Source: Verrucomicrobiota bacterium (GTDB lineage: Bacteria; Verrucomicrobiota; Verrucomicrobiia; Opitutales; UBA953). Taken from it: DNA of 64,000 nt. The stretch is from the NCBI GenBank assembly GCA_030830965.1, contig JAURLX010000004.1:310001-374000 (forward strand), written 5' to 3'. Numbering within the stretch: the first letter of the stretch is position 1; every line of letters starts with the position of its first letter. The translations under genes and the position numbers were made by a program. The notes under the pieces were generated by a model that was not told the DNA's origin, did not search any database, and saw only the letters and a list, made by a program, of their open reading frames with translations. Positions 24,320 to 32,572 of the stretch are shown piece by piece.

Positions 24320-24711
24320 ACCTGGAAGGTGGCAACGTGGTGGGCGTGGGGGTGGACCTCGCCGAGATCGCACGGATCCGTGAGGCCCACCGGCGCCACG
24401 GCGACGCCTTCCTCGATAAGGTGTTCACGAAGGAGGAGCAGGCGCTCTGCTTCGCGAAGCCCGACCCCTACCCTTCGCTGGCGGCCCGCTTCGCCGCCAA
24501 GGAGGCGGTGAGCAAGGCGTTGGGGACCGGCTTCGGGGAGGAGCTCTCGCTGCGCGGGGTCAGCGTGCTCGCGGACGAGGCGGGCGCCCCGGTGCCCAGG
24601 CTCGACGCGGCGGCCGGCGCCCTGCTCGCCCGGCGTGGAGCGACGCGCGTGCTGGTCTCGCTGACCCACACCGACGAGCTTGCGCAGGCGTTCGCCGTGC
24701 TGGTGCGCTGA
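24316..24711 (+). CDS. acpS: Holo-[acyl-carrier-protein] synthase
   Basis: AcpS transfers phosphopantetheine from CoA to apo-ACP. The 131-residue product has the metal-binding GVGVDLAEIARI (D14) and RFAAKEAVSKALG (E63), then the family's VLVSLTHTDELAQAFAVL end. It is translationally coupled to pdxJ, an arrangement known in many bacteria, and followed directly by nnr, also a common acpS partner. Confidence 0.95.
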   Translation: MNLEGGNVVGVGVDLAEIARIREAHRRHGDAFLDKVFTKEEQALCFAKPDPYPSLAARFAAKEAVSKALGTGFGEELSLRGVSVLADEAGAPVPRLDAAAGALLARRGATRVLVSLTHTDELAQAFAVLVR

Positions 24712-24712
24712 C

Positions 24713-26230
24713 ATGGAAGGACGCGGTCGGCTTCCCGTGCTCTCCTGCGCCGAGGCGGCCGCGGCCGAGTCCGCCCACCTCGGCGGCGACGCACGCGCAA
24801 CCTGGAGGCTGATGCTGCTCGCGGCGAAGGCGGTGGCGGACCATGCGCGCGGGCTGCTCGCCGGTCCGCCGCGCCGGACGCTCGTGGTCGCCGGAAAAGG
24901 CTGCAATGGTGCGGACGCCTTCCTCGCGGCCCTGCGGCTGGCCCCACGCGGAGGCATCGTCGACTGCCTGCTCGCCGAGGGGGCTCCGCGCGGCGCGGCG
25001 GCGCGGCGGGCATGGCGCTCGCGCAAGGACGGCGTGAAGGTCAGGCTGTTCAACCGGAGGAAGCCGGAGGCGGCCTGCGCCGGCGGGCACGAGCTGGTGA
25101 TCGACGGGCTGTTCGGCCAAGGCTTCCGTCCGCCGCTCAGCCGCGAGCACGCCCGTATCCTGCGGCTCGCGGAGAAGTCCGGCGCCGTGCGCGTGGCGGT
25201 CGACCTGCCCAGCGGCGTCGGCGACGTGGGCGGCGGCCTCGCCGCGGCCTTCCGGGCGGACCTGACGGTCTCGATCGGATGCCTGAAACGTCCGCTGCTC
25301 TCGCGCGGCGCGAGCCGCGCGGCCGGCCGGGTGCGGGTGGCGGACCTCGGCCTTCCCCTCGGCGAGACCGAGGAGTCCGCCGCCCAGCCGGCGCTGCTGC
25401 GCCCGCTCGGGCGCCCCCGCGCCGCCGGCACCGACAAGCGTCATCAGGGCCGCGCGCTGGTCATCGGCGGTTCGGACGGGATGCCGGGCGCGGCGCTGAT
25501 GAACGTCCGCGCGGCGCTGCAGGCCGGCGCCGCGCTCGTGACGGCCGTCGTGCCCGCCTCCGTCCGCGCGACCGCCGCGACCACGACGCCGGAGGCCATG
25601 TGGGACGCCTTCCGCACGTCCCGCACGGGAGCCCTCGCCACGGGCGAAGCGGCGCGTCTGCGCTCGCTCTGCCGAGGCCAGGACGCCGTGCTGGCGGGGT
25701 CCGGGATGACCGCGGACGCGACGCCCGCGTTGCGCCGCGCGCTCGCGGGGTTCGGCGGCGACCTGGTGCTCGACGCCGACGCGCTACGTCCGGAGCTGCT
25801 GCGCGCGCTGCGCGGCTTCGGCACCCTCACGCTGCTGCCGCATGCGGGCGAGTTCCGTCGTCTCACCGGGACCGCCCCGAGCGCAGAGACCGGACGTCGC
25901 TGGGCGCGCAGGCTCGGCGCGGTGATCGTGCTCAAAGGGCCGCTGACCGCGGTGACGGATGGACGACGCACGACCTTCGTGCCCTTCGGTGGCCCGGTAC
26001 TCGCGCGCGGCGGCTCCGGCGACCTGCTCGCCGGCATGGTCGTATCGCTGCTTTCGCGGCGGCGCGCGCTCGGCCTCGGCCACTTCGAGGCCGTCGAGGC
26101 GGCTGTGACCTGGCACGCCCTGGCGGCGGACCACCTAGGAAAGACGCGGGGCGAGGAGGCGGTGAGAACCACCGAGCTCCTGGCTGGGCTCTCCCCCGCG
26201 TTGCGGTCGGCGCTTCGTTTAAGTCGATGA
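24713..26230 (+). CDS. nnr: Bifunctional NAD(P)HX repair enzyme (epimerase plus ADP-dependent dehydratase)
   Basis: The protein repairs hydrated NAD(P)H: the N-terminal YjeF domain epimerises NAD(P)HX and the C-terminal kinase-like domain dehydrates it using ADP. The 505-residue product starts at 24713. The N-terminal domain (about 1-225) has the degenerate loop GKGCNGADA at 61-69, where GxGNNGGDG is usual. The C-terminal domain has LVIGGSDGMPGAALMNVRAAL, LLPHAGEFRRLTG and the GSGD motif at 434-437. It follows acpS by one base. Confidence 0.92.
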   Translation: MEGRGRLPVLSCAEAAAAESAHLGGDARATWRLMLLAAKAVADHARGLLAGPPRRTLVVAGKGCNGADAFLAALRLAPRGGIVDCLLAEGAPRGAAARRAWRSRKDGVKVRLFNRRKPEAACAGGHELVIDGLFGQGFRPPLSREHARILRLAEKSGAVRVAVDLPSGVGDVGGGLAAAFRADLTVSIGCLKRPLLSRGASRAAGRVRVADLGLPLGETEESAAQPALLRPLGRPRAAGTDKRHQGRALVIGGSDGMPGAALMNVRAALQAGAALVTAVVPASVRATAATTTPEAMWDAFRTSRTGALATGEAARLRSLCRGQDAVLAGSGMTADATPALRRALAGFGGDLVLDADALRPELLRALRGFGTLTLLPHAGEFRRLTGTAPSAETGRRWARRLGAVIVLKGPLTAVTDGRRTTFVPFGGPVLARGGSGDLLAGMVVSLLSRRRALGLGHFEAVEAAVTWHALAADHLGKTRGEEAVRTTELLAGLSPALRSALRLSR

Positions 26231-26234
26231 GGGC

Positions 26235-27320
26235 GTGCCGCCCCTCCCGTCGGACCCTCGCGCGCAGCGCGTGCTGCTCAACGGCCTGACCGGAGTCGGG
26301 CCGGCGACGGTGCGCCGTCTGCTCGAGGCGTTCGGATCCGACCTCGGCCGGGCCCTCGAATCGCCGGTCGAGCGACTCCGCCAGGTGCGCGGCGTCTCCG
26401 CCGGGGCGGCCGGGGCGATCGCCGACCGCGCGTTCGACTGGCGCAGGGAGATGGATGACGCGGCGGCGCGCGGTTTCCGCGTCGTCACGCCCGACGACGA
26501 CGACTGGCCCGGGGAGCTGACGCGACTCTGGGATCCGCCGCTGCTGCTCTACGCGGAGGGAGCCGCGCTCCCAGCTTCGCGGTCGGTGGCGATCGTCGGC
26601 TCGCGCCGCTGCACCCCCTACGGGGCCGCGCTGGCCAGGATTCTCGCCCGGGACCTCGCGAAGGCCGGCTGGTGGGTCGTGAGCGGACTGGCCAGGGGCG
26701 TCGACATGGCGGCGCACGAGGGCGCGCTCGAAGGCGGAGGACGCACGGCCGCCGTCCTCGGGCACGGGCTCGACCTGACTTATCCGCCCGAGGCCGCGAC
26801 GCTGCGACGGAGGATGGCGGAGACGGGCTGCGTGCTCTCCGAGTTCCCGCTCGGTCGGCCCGCGGACCGGCGGAGCTTCCCCCAGCGCAACCGGCTCGTC
26901 GCCGGACTCTGCAAGGCCGTGGTGGTCGTCGAGACCGACGTCGACGGCGGCAGCATGATCACCGCGCGGTTCGCGGTGGAACTCGGTCGGACGGTGTGCG
27001 CCGTGCCTGGCCGCGCCGACAGCCCCTCGAGCCGTGGCTGCCATGCGCTCATCCGCGACGGCGCGGTGCTCGTCTCCTCCGTGGACGAGGTCCTGGAGGA
27101 GCTGGGCGAACGGTGCGTGCAGCCGGAGCTCACGCGGACCGAAGACCCGCCCGAGCACGCGCGCTGGCTGCGTCCTTTCGGCGGAGGCACGGCGCACGAC
27201 GCGGACAGTCTCGCCGAGGCGGCGTGCTGCCCCGCCCCCGAAGCCGCGGTCATGCTTACGCTGCTCGAGATCCGCGGCGTGCTGCGGCGGCGCCCGGACG
27301 GGCGTCACGAACGCGCCTGA
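26235..27320 (+). CDS. dprA: DNA-processing protein DprA (Smf)
   Basis: DprA binds incoming single-stranded DNA during natural transformation and loads RecA. The 361-residue product has an N-terminal helix-hairpin-helix-like region (LTGVGPATVRRLLEAFG), a Rossmann core with VAIVGSRRCTPYG (118-130), SGLARGVDMAAHEGAL (150-164) and FPQRNRLVAGL, and a C-terminal winged-helix segment of about 60 residues. The start is GTG at 26235, 4 bases after nnr. No other competence genes are nearby. Confidence 0.94.
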   Translation: MPPLPSDPRAQRVLLNGLTGVGPATVRRLLEAFGSDLGRALESPVERLRQVRGVSAGAAGAIADRAFDWRREMDDAAARGFRVVTPDDDDWPGELTRLWDPPLLLYAEGAALPASRSVAIVGSRRCTPYGAALARILARDLAKAGWWVVSGLARGVDMAAHEGALEGGGRTAAVLGHGLDLTYPPEAATLRRRMAETGCVLSEFPLGRPADRRSFPQRNRLVAGLCKAVVVVETDVDGGSMITARFAVELGRTVCAVPGRADSPSSRGCHALIRDGAVLVSSVDEVLEELGERCVQPELTRTEDPPEHARWLRPFGGGTAHDADSLAEAACCPAPEAAVMLTLLEIRGVLRRRPDGRHERA

Positions 27321-27321
27321 C

Positions 27322-27975
27322 TCAGCGGGCCGGCACGTTGCCCTGGTCGACCGGCAGGGGCGAACTGGGCCGCGAGCCGAGGACCCAGTCGATCACGGCC
27401 TTGGGCTTGGCCAGCACGTCGCGCGCGGCGGACACATGGGCGTCGAAGCCGTCGCCGTATTCGCAAGGGGCCGCGACGGCGGCGACGCCGAGCCGGTCGG
27501 CCCACCAGAGGGCCCGGGTGCAATGCCACCCCTGCGAGACGAACACGAGCGTGCGGCCGGAATGCTGGGCCTTGGCGCGCAGCACGGAGTCCAGCGTCCG
27601 CCAGCCGTAAGGATCCAGCTCAACCGGCGTCAGGCAGCCCTGGGACTTAAGCGCCTTCGCCATCGCCGCGGCCTGCTCGCCGGTGCCGGAGGAGATCACC
27701 AGCGCGGCGCGCCCTCCCCGCGCCGCCTCGACCGTGCGCGTGATGCGCTGCCGGTAGGTCGCGGTGGGCGTGACGCCGTCCCGGAAGAATTCGTTGGTAC
27801 CAAGGAGCACGATGACCGAGCCCTCGGGGACCTCCCCTCCCATCCGCCCCACGGCAGCGGACCAGATCCAGAGATTACTGAGGACCGCAAAGCCTAGGAG
27901 AGGAAATCCCATCCAGCAGAGCAGCCGTTTCGCGATGCGTGCCACGGTCCCATCTTTCTCCCGACGAATAGCCAT
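27322..27975 (-). CDS. SanA/YdcF-like (DUF218) membrane protein
   Basis: This family of membrane-anchored proteins is linked to envelope integrity (SanA, ElyC, YdcF); the reaction is unknown. From the ATG at 27975 it is 217 residues. One membrane helix lies near residues 16-40 (LLCWMGFPLLGFAVLSNLWIW). The DUF218 core follows: GSVIVLLGTNEFF, ALVISSGTGEQAAAMAKAL and LVFVSQGWHCTRALWWADRLG. A TTG at 28005 would add 10 residues. It converges on dprA with one base between the stops. Confidence 0.8.
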   Translation of the reverse strand: MAIRREKDGTVARIAKRLLCWMGFPLLGFAVLSNLWIWSAAVGRMGGEVPEGSVIVLLGTNEFFRDGVTPTATYRQRITRTVEAARGGRAALVISSGTGEQAAAMAKALKSQGCLTPVELDPYGWRTLDSVLRAKAQHSGRTLVFVSQGWHCTRALWWADRLGVAAVAAPCEYGDGFDAHVSAARDVLAKPKAVIDWVLGSRPSSPLPVDQGNVPAR

Positions 27976-28065
27976 GCAACATAGGTCTGACTCTATTTTG
28001 CGCAAAAATAAGCACTTGCAGGTTGATTGTGTTTATTTTTAGACAATAACCAAAGGTGAATCCGA
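27976..28065. promoter_or_regulatory. AT-rich divergent promoter interval
   Basis: This short gap between the SanA-like gene (minus) and the response-regulator gene (plus) is strikingly AT-rich against its surroundings, so promoters for both are likely here. On the plus strand AAAGGTGA (about 28049-28056) is a clear ribosome-binding site 9-10 bases before the ATG at 28066. On the minus strand TTGCGC and TATGTT are spaced 16 bases apart but fall too close to the start codon to be trusted. Confidence 0.45.
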
Positions 28066-29580
28066 ATGGCACACCTACTGCCTACTTTTAGTCAAATGAA
28101 TGCTCCCGCAACCAGCAAAGTGCTCGTGATCGATGACGACAAGGACCTCCGCTACTCCCTCCGCAGAGCCCTTGCCGGCCTAGGTCACACTGTGATCGAA
28201 GCGGACAGCGGGGAGGCCGGGGTCGGCCTCGCCAAGCGCGAGCAGCCGGACGTCATACTCCTCGACAACCGCATGAGCGGAATGACGGGCATCGAGACGC
28301 TGCAGATGCTCCGCGGCGCCCAGCCCCAGGCCATGGTCATCCTGATGACCGCCTACGGCACGACCCAGACCGCGATCGAGGCGATGAAGTTCGGCGCCTT
28401 CGACTATGTCATGAAGCCCTTCGACCAAGCGAAGCTGATCGCGCTCGTCGAGAAGGCCATGTCGGCCCGGCGGGACCTCGTCAGCGCCGGCAGGCAACCC
28501 CGGGCGCTCGTCAATCCCGCCGATTACAAGGAAGGCATCATCGGCAACTCCGAACCCATGCAGGACGTGCTCAAGTCGGTCGGTCAGGTCGCGGCGTCCG
28601 ACGCCACCGTCCTCATCACCGGGGAGAGCGGCACGGGCAAGGAGCTCGTCGCGCGCTGCATACACCAGCATTCCCTACGCTCCAAAGGGCCTTTCATCGC
28701 GGTGAACTGCGCCGCCATCCCCGAGAACCTCATCGAGTCCGAACTCTTCGGCCATGAGAAGGGCGCCTTCACCGGGGCCATCGGCCAGAAGCCCGGCAAG
28801 TTCGAACTCTGCGACGGCGGGACGATCTTCCTGGACGAGATTGGGGACATGTCCCTTCCGACCCAGACCAAGGTGCTGCGCGCCATCCAAGAGGGGGAAG
28901 TGCAGCGCGTGGGGGGCACCTCGACGCTGAAGGTAAGCGTGCGCGTGGTCGCCGCGACGAACAAGGACCTCGAGGCCATGGTGGTCGCCCGGCAGTTCCG
29001 CGAGGACCTCTACTACCGGCTCAACGTCTTCCGTATCCGGCTACCCGCCCTCCGGGATCGCAAGTCCGACGTGCCCCTGCTCGTGGACTACATGCTCCAG
29101 CGGCAGGCCGCGGTGCGCAAGTCGCGCCCGAAGCGCCTGTCCGCCGAGGCGCTCGAGGCGATGCTGTCCTACGACTGGCCCGGCAATGTTCGTGAGCTGG
29201 AGAACGTGGTGCAGCGAGCCAACGTGCTCGCCAAGGGCGAGACGATCCTGAGCAAGGACCTGCCTTCCGACGTCCTCTCACCCAGGCGCCTCGCCCCCGC
29301 GGCGGTCGCGGCCACGCCGGTCGCCTCCGCGTCCGCGCCCGGCCCGGGCGCGCCAGCCGAAGCCGGACTGGCCGGCGCCTACGACGCCATCTACCGCGGC
29401 TGCCGCGACGGCGACGGGCGGGCCATCCTCGGCACCATCGAGACGGAGATGATCAAGCGCGCGATGGAGGAGACGCGGGGGAACCAGCTGCGCGCCGCCC
29501 TGATCCTCGGCATCAACCGGTCCACGCTCAAGAAAAGGCTCGGGGAGATGCGCGAGGCAGGCGTCAGGGTCTTCACTTAA
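28066..29580 (+). CDS. Sigma-54-dependent response regulator (NtrC type)
   Basis: A two-component transcription activator working with RNA polymerase sigma-54. Domains in order: a receiver (about 18-135) with acidic pocket DDD, phosphoacceptor D67, T95 and K117; an AAA+ ATPase (about 160-395) with Walker A GESGTGKE (186-193), the sigma-54 contact loop GAFTGA (233-238) and Walker [13 protein letters not shown]; an Ala/Pro linker; and a Fis-type helix-turn-helix at the C-terminus ([17 protein letters not shown]). The start at 28066 has a good AAAGGTGA site; the ATG at 28096 is the alternative. No histidine kinase is encoded nearby, so its signal is unknown. Confidence 0.95.
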   Translation: MAHLLPTFSQMNAPATSKVLVIDDDKDLRYSLRRALAGLGHTVIEADSGEAGVGLAKREQPDVILLDNRMSGMTGIETLQMLRGAQPQAMVILMTAYGTTQTAIEAMKFGAFDYVMKPFDQAKLIALVEKAMSARRDLVSAGRQPRALVNPADYKEGIIGNSEPMQDVLKSVGQVAASDATVLITGESGTGKELVARCIHQHSLRSKGPFIAVNCAAIPENLIESELFGHEKGAFTGAIGQKPGKFELCDGGTIFLDEIGDMSLPTQTKVLRAIQEGEVQRVGGTSTLKVSVRVVAATNKDLEAMVVARQFREDLYYRLNVFRIRLPALRDRKSDVPLLVDYMLQRQAAVRKSRPKRLSAEALEAMLSYDWPGNVRELENVVQRANVLAKGETILSKDLPSDVLSPRRLAPAAVAATPVASASAPGPGAPAEAGLAGAYDAIYRGCRDGDGRAILGTIETEMIKRAMEETRGNQLRAALILGINRSTLKKRLGEMREAGVRVFT

Positions 29581-29620
29581 TCTTTGCCAGCGGGTCCGGC
29601 GGCGCTTGGATGGTGCGGTC

Positions 29621-30268
29621 ATGAACCGCCCCGCCCTGTTCCGCCTGCCCCTGATCGCGGCGCTCGCGACCGCCGTCGTCGCCTGCGCCCAGAACGCATC
29701 CCCCGCCGAAGTCCTCTTTGACGGCAAGTCGCTCGCCGGCTGGAAGGCCTCGTCCGAGGACCCCGGCAGCTTCAAGGTCGCCGACGGCGTGCTCCAGGTG
29801 CGCGGAGGCAAGGGGCACCTCTTCTACGTCGGCAAGGACGGCGCGGCTGACTTCCGCAACTTCGACTTCAGCGCCAAGGTCCGCACCTACGAGGGCGCCA
29901 ACTCGGGCCTCTATTTCCACACGAAGTTCGAGGACAAGGGCTGGCCTTACGCCGGCTATGAGTGCCAGGTGAACGCCACCCACAAGGACAACAAGAAGAC
30001 CGGCGGCCTCTACGCGGTGCAGGACGTGCTGAACACGCCCGCCGCGCCGGACGGCGAGTGGTTCGACTACCGGATCCGCGTCGAGGGCAAGCGGGTGCAG
30101 ATCTGGATCAACGGACGTCAGACGGTCGACTTCACCGAGCCCACCGACTGGACCCCGCCCAAGGGCATGCCCGGACGGCGCTTGGGCTCCGGCACCTTCG
30201 CGATCCAGGCCCACGACCCCGGCTGCCGGGTGGACTTCAAGGACATCCGCGTGACGCGCCTGCGCTGA
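29621..30268 (+). CDS. DUF1080 (3-keto-disaccharide hydrolase type) lipoprotein
   Basis: The 215-residue product starts at 29621 with a lipoprotein signal: hydrophobic core LIAALATAVV and lipobox VVAC with the cysteine at 22. The rest is one concanavalin-like DUF1080 domain with the usual LFDGKSLAGW start, SGLYFHTKF, EWFDYRIRVEGKRVQIWINGR and GTFAIQAHDPGCRVDFKDIRV. Such proteins are abundant in planctomycetes and verrucomicrobia and are tied to glycan breakdown. The precise substrate cannot be told. It converges on the gene ending at 30273. Confidence 0.9.
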   Translation: MNRPALFRLPLIAALATAVVACAQNASPAEVLFDGKSLAGWKASSEDPGSFKVADGVLQVRGGKGHLFYVGKDGAADFRNFDFSAKVRTYEGANSGLYFHTKFEDKGWPYAGYECQVNATHKDNKKTGGLYAVQDVLNTPAAPDGEWFDYRIRVEGKRVQIWINGRQTVDFTEPTDWTPPKGMPGRRLGSGTFAIQAHDPGCRVDFKDIRVTRLR

Positions 30269-30272
30269 GCGC

Positions 30273-31142
30273 TCAGGCGAGGGCCCTCTCGAGGGCCCTG
30301 ATGAGGCGGAGTCGCAGCGGCTCCGCCTTCTTCATGACCGCGCGCTGCGCGGCCTCGTATTCGGCCCGGCCCTCGGCAGTCTCGATCCGCAACGGTTCGA
30401 CGCCGGCCGCGCTGAAGTCATAGGGGCTGGCCCGCATGTCGAGCAGGCGCGCCTCGGCGGCGAGTTCGAAGCAGTCGGCGGCGAGGTCGGAAGGCGTCCA
30501 AGGAGCCGCTTTCATCGCCCACTTGTAAAGGTCCATGTTGGCGTGCACGCAGCCGGGCTGCTCGTTTTCGGCGCGTGCCTCGAGGGTCGGCTCCTGCTGG
30601 TTGAGCGGGCGGGCGGACGGGGTGAAGAACCGGTAGGCGTCGTAGTGGGTGCACCGCAGCGGCAGGGCACGGACCACCGCATCCGTGCCCTCGGCGCCAA
30701 GCCGCAGGGGCCAGGCGCGGTGACGGCGACCGTCGGCGGCACCGAAAACCATCGCCCATTCATGGAGACCAAAGCAGGCGTGCCGGGCCTCCCGCCCCGC
30801 GACGGCCCGGCACAGCCGGAGGCTGAAGTCGAGCCGGTCGCGCTCCTTGGCGTCCGGCGCGGCAAGCACGGCGCTACCGTCGGGCCGGAGCGAGAATCGC
30901 CCGTCCCCGGCGAGCTCTTGCGCGCCTTCGAGCGCCACGCCGGCGCCCGGACTCCAGCGCCGGAGCGCGGCGGGGCGGAAAGGGTAGTAGGTGAAGAGGA
31001 AGTCCTCGACCGGGTCGGCCAGGCCGCGGGCCGTCCTGCCGCGCCGCGGCGCAGTCAGCACCTCGGCCCGCGCCTCATGGGCGCGACGCGCCTCCCGCCA
31101 CGCCGCGGCGGAAAGCCGCACCTCCCCCTCCACGGACGCCAT
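30273..31142 (-). CDS. Conserved protein of unknown function, coupled to a gamma-carbonic-anhydrase-like gene
   Basis: The 289-residue soluble product starts at 31142 in a TGATG overlap with the upstream gene. Motifs that look highly conserved are DPVEDFLFTYYPFRP, CFGLHEWAMVF, LRCTHYDAYRFFTPSARPLN, EQPGCVHANMDLYKWA and CFELAAEARLLDMRASPYDF. They recall a family often labelled 3-methyladenine DNA glycosylase in actinobacteria, but I see no basis in the sequence for that function. The many His, Asp, Glu and Cys in short motifs suggest a metal or nucleotide enzyme. A frame extension upstream to 31193 is possible but less likely. Confidence 0.75.
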   Translation of the reverse strand: MASVEGEVRLSAAAWREARRAHEARAEVLTAPRRGRTARGLADPVEDFLFTYYPFRPAALRRWSPGAGVALEGAQELAGDGRFSLRPDGSAVLAAPDAKERDRLDFSLRLCRAVAGREARHACFGLHEWAMVFGAADGRRHRAWPLRLGAEGTDAVVRALPLRCTHYDAYRFFTPSARPLNQQEPTLEARAENEQPGCVHANMDLYKWAMKAAPWTPSDLAADCFELAAEARLLDMRASPYDFSAAGVEPLRIETAEGRAEYEAAQRAVMKKAEPLRLRLIRALERALA

Positions 31143-31708
31143 CAATCGAATCGACGGTGGTGAGCCGCGACCTTCACGTACTTCTCCGCCCAACCCCGGA
31201 GCGATTGCTGCTCAGCGGAGGTGAGAGCGCGCACGACCCGGGCGGGCGAGCCGAGTACCAGCGAGCCGGGCGGGATGACGGTGTCCTTGGTCACCAGCGC
31301 CCCGGCTCCGACGATCGAGCGCCGGCCGATCACCGCCCCGTCGAGCACGGTGGCATGCATCCCGATGAGGCATTCGTCCTCCACCGTGCAAGCGTGCAGG
31401 ACGGCGAGATGGCCGACGGTCACCCAGGAGCCGATGACCGCGGGCATGCCGTCGGCCACGTGGACGACCGCGCCGTCCTGGACATTGCTGCCCTCTCCGA
31501 CCTCGATCGGGGCGATGTCGCCGCGGAGCACGGCGCACGGCCAGACGCTCGACCGGGCCTGCAGGACGACGTTGCCGACGACCACCGATCGGGAGTGGAC
31601 GAAGGCCGTGGCGTGGGCCGAGGGCCCCCGGGCGAGGTTGCGACCGAGCTCCTGCGAAAGCGCCTCATCGGAAAGACCTTGGTCTCCGGGCGGCTGAAAA
31701 GGGTTCAT
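31142..31708 (-). CDS. Gamma-carbonic-anhydrase-like hexapeptide-repeat protein
   Basis: A left-handed beta-helix protein of the YrdA/CaiE/gamma-CA group. The ATG at 31708 ([10 protein letters not shown]) gives 188 residues. Hexapeptide turns run from about residue 40 to 155. The three zinc-type histidines are H83 (VVHVAD), H100 and H105 (VGHLAVLH). Spacing fits the YrdA-type site rather than classical Cam; activity is unproven. Its stop overlaps the next gene's start. It is divergent from rplU. Confidence 0.85.
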   Translation of the reverse strand: MNPFQPPGDQGLSDEALSQELGRNLARGPSAHATAFVHSRSVVVGNVVLQARSSVWPCAVLRGDIAPIEVGEGSNVQDGAVVHVADGMPAVIGSWVTVGHLAVLHACTVEDECLIGMHATVLDGAVIGRRSIVGAGALVTKDTVIPPGSLVLGSPARVVRALTSAEQQSLRGWAEKYVKVAAHHRRFD

Positions 31709-31853
31709 GTCCCCACTATTGGCCCGAAGCCCGGACAGAAAAGCCCTAAGACCCCAGGCGGGCGGCACTTACGCCGCCTCAGGGTCCGGGAAAAAGCCCA
31801 AAATCCCCTTGCCAACCCCCCTGCCCTGCCTTTGCTCCGACCTTCCGACAGCC
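31709..31853. promoter_or_regulatory. Divergent interval upstream of rplU with a GC hairpin
   Basis: This 145-base gap separates the gamma-CA-like gene (minus) from rplU (plus). It contains a perfect 6-bp inverted repeat with a 6-base loop, GGCGGC-ACTTAC-GCCGCC, at 31761-31778, followed by an A/C-rich stretch up to the rplU ATG. It could be part of an L21 leader; the role is unproven. No promoter could be fixed. Confidence 0.3.
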
Positions 31854-32168
31854 ATGAAGGCCACGTTCATCACCTCCGGTCGCCAGTTCACCGTCAAGCA
31901 GGGCGACATCCTCATCGTCAACCAGTACCCCGGTAAGACGAAGGGCGACACCCTCACTTTCGACCAGGTCCTCCTCGTCGGCGAAGGCGCGTCCGCGAAG
32001 GTGGGCACCCCCACCGTCGCCGGCGCCAAGGTCACCGCCAAGATCCTCGAGAACAAGCGCGGCGAGAAGATCGACATCTTCAAGCACCGTCGCCGTAAGG
32101 GCTACTACCGCCGCCGCGGACACCGCCAGGAGCTGTCCGTGATCAAGGTCGAATCCATCTCCGCTTAA
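31854..32168 (+). CDS. rplU: Ribosomal protein L21
   Basis: Large-subunit protein L21. The start at 31854 ([20 protein letters not shown]) gives 104 residues. The family signature is present: [42 protein letters not shown]. The frame is open upstream but without similarity. rpmA follows after 19 bases, the usual pair, though no obg follows here. Confidence 0.97.
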   Translation: MKATFITSGRQFTVKQGDILIVNQYPGKTKGDTLTFDQVLLVGEGASAKVGTPTVAGAKVTAKILENKRGEKIDIFKHRRRKGYYRRRGHRQELSVIKVESISA

Positions 32169-32187
32169 CCCCAGCGCGCTCACCACC

Positions 32188-32457
32188 ATGGCAACAAAGA
32201 AAGGCGGCGGCACTTCCAAGAACGGCCGCGACTCCAACTCGAAGCGCCTCGGCGTCAAGCTCTACGGCGGCGAGTTCGCCACCGCGGGCTCAATCCTCTT
32301 CCGCCAGCGCGGCACCGTCGTGCGCCCCGGACGCAACGTCGGCATGGGCCGCGACCACACCCTCTTCGCCCTGGCCGACGGCCTGGTGAAGTGGGACCGC
32401 GAGCACCGCAAGGTCGAGGTCGTCCCGACCGAGTCGTCCTCCTGCTCAGTCCGCTGA
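32188..32457 (+). CDS. rpmA: Ribosomal protein L27
   Basis: Large-subunit protein L27, whose N-terminal tail reaches the peptidyl-transferase centre. The 89-residue product starts [20 protein letters not shown], without the cleaved extension found in Firmicutes, and has [29 protein letters not shown]. It is followed by a strong terminator. Confidence 0.98.
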   Translation: MATKKGGGTSKNGRDSNSKRLGVKLYGGEFATAGSILFRQRGTVVRPGRNVGMGRDHTLFALADGLVKWDREHRKVEVVPTESSSCSVR

Positions 32458-32479
32458 ACGGATCCGTCCGTCCGCCCTT

Positions 32480-32513
32480 GGAAGCCGGCCGCAGGCCGGC
32501 TTCCTTGTTTTCC
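32480..32513 (+). terminator. Rho-independent terminator after rpmA
   Basis: A perfect 11-bp stem (GGAAGCCGGCC / GGCCGGCTTCC, 32480-32490 with 32494-32504) with a 3-base loop is followed by TTGTTTT. It lies 23 bases after the rpmA stop and before the convergent MATE gene. Confidence 0.85.
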
Positions 32514-32572
32514 AGGGGGACTCGCGCCCACGGAACATGCCGAGACCGGCCGCCCGCAGGCGGGGGAGCCCT

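Noticed and set aside
27976-28005. TTG start at 28005 for the SanA-like protein
   Set aside because: It adds 10 residues without family similarity, and no ribosome-binding site precedes it; the ATG at 27975 is simpler.
30280-30299. AGGGCCCT-CTCG-AGGGCCCT hairpin at the end of the gene ending at 30273, considered as a bidirectional terminator
   Set aside because: It lies inside coding sequence, is explained by a repeated Arg-Ala-Leu codon run, and lacks a T-run.
32551-32570. GC hairpin just after the MATE gene as a terminator
   Set aside because: The stem is only 5 bp and no T-run follows on the minus strand.
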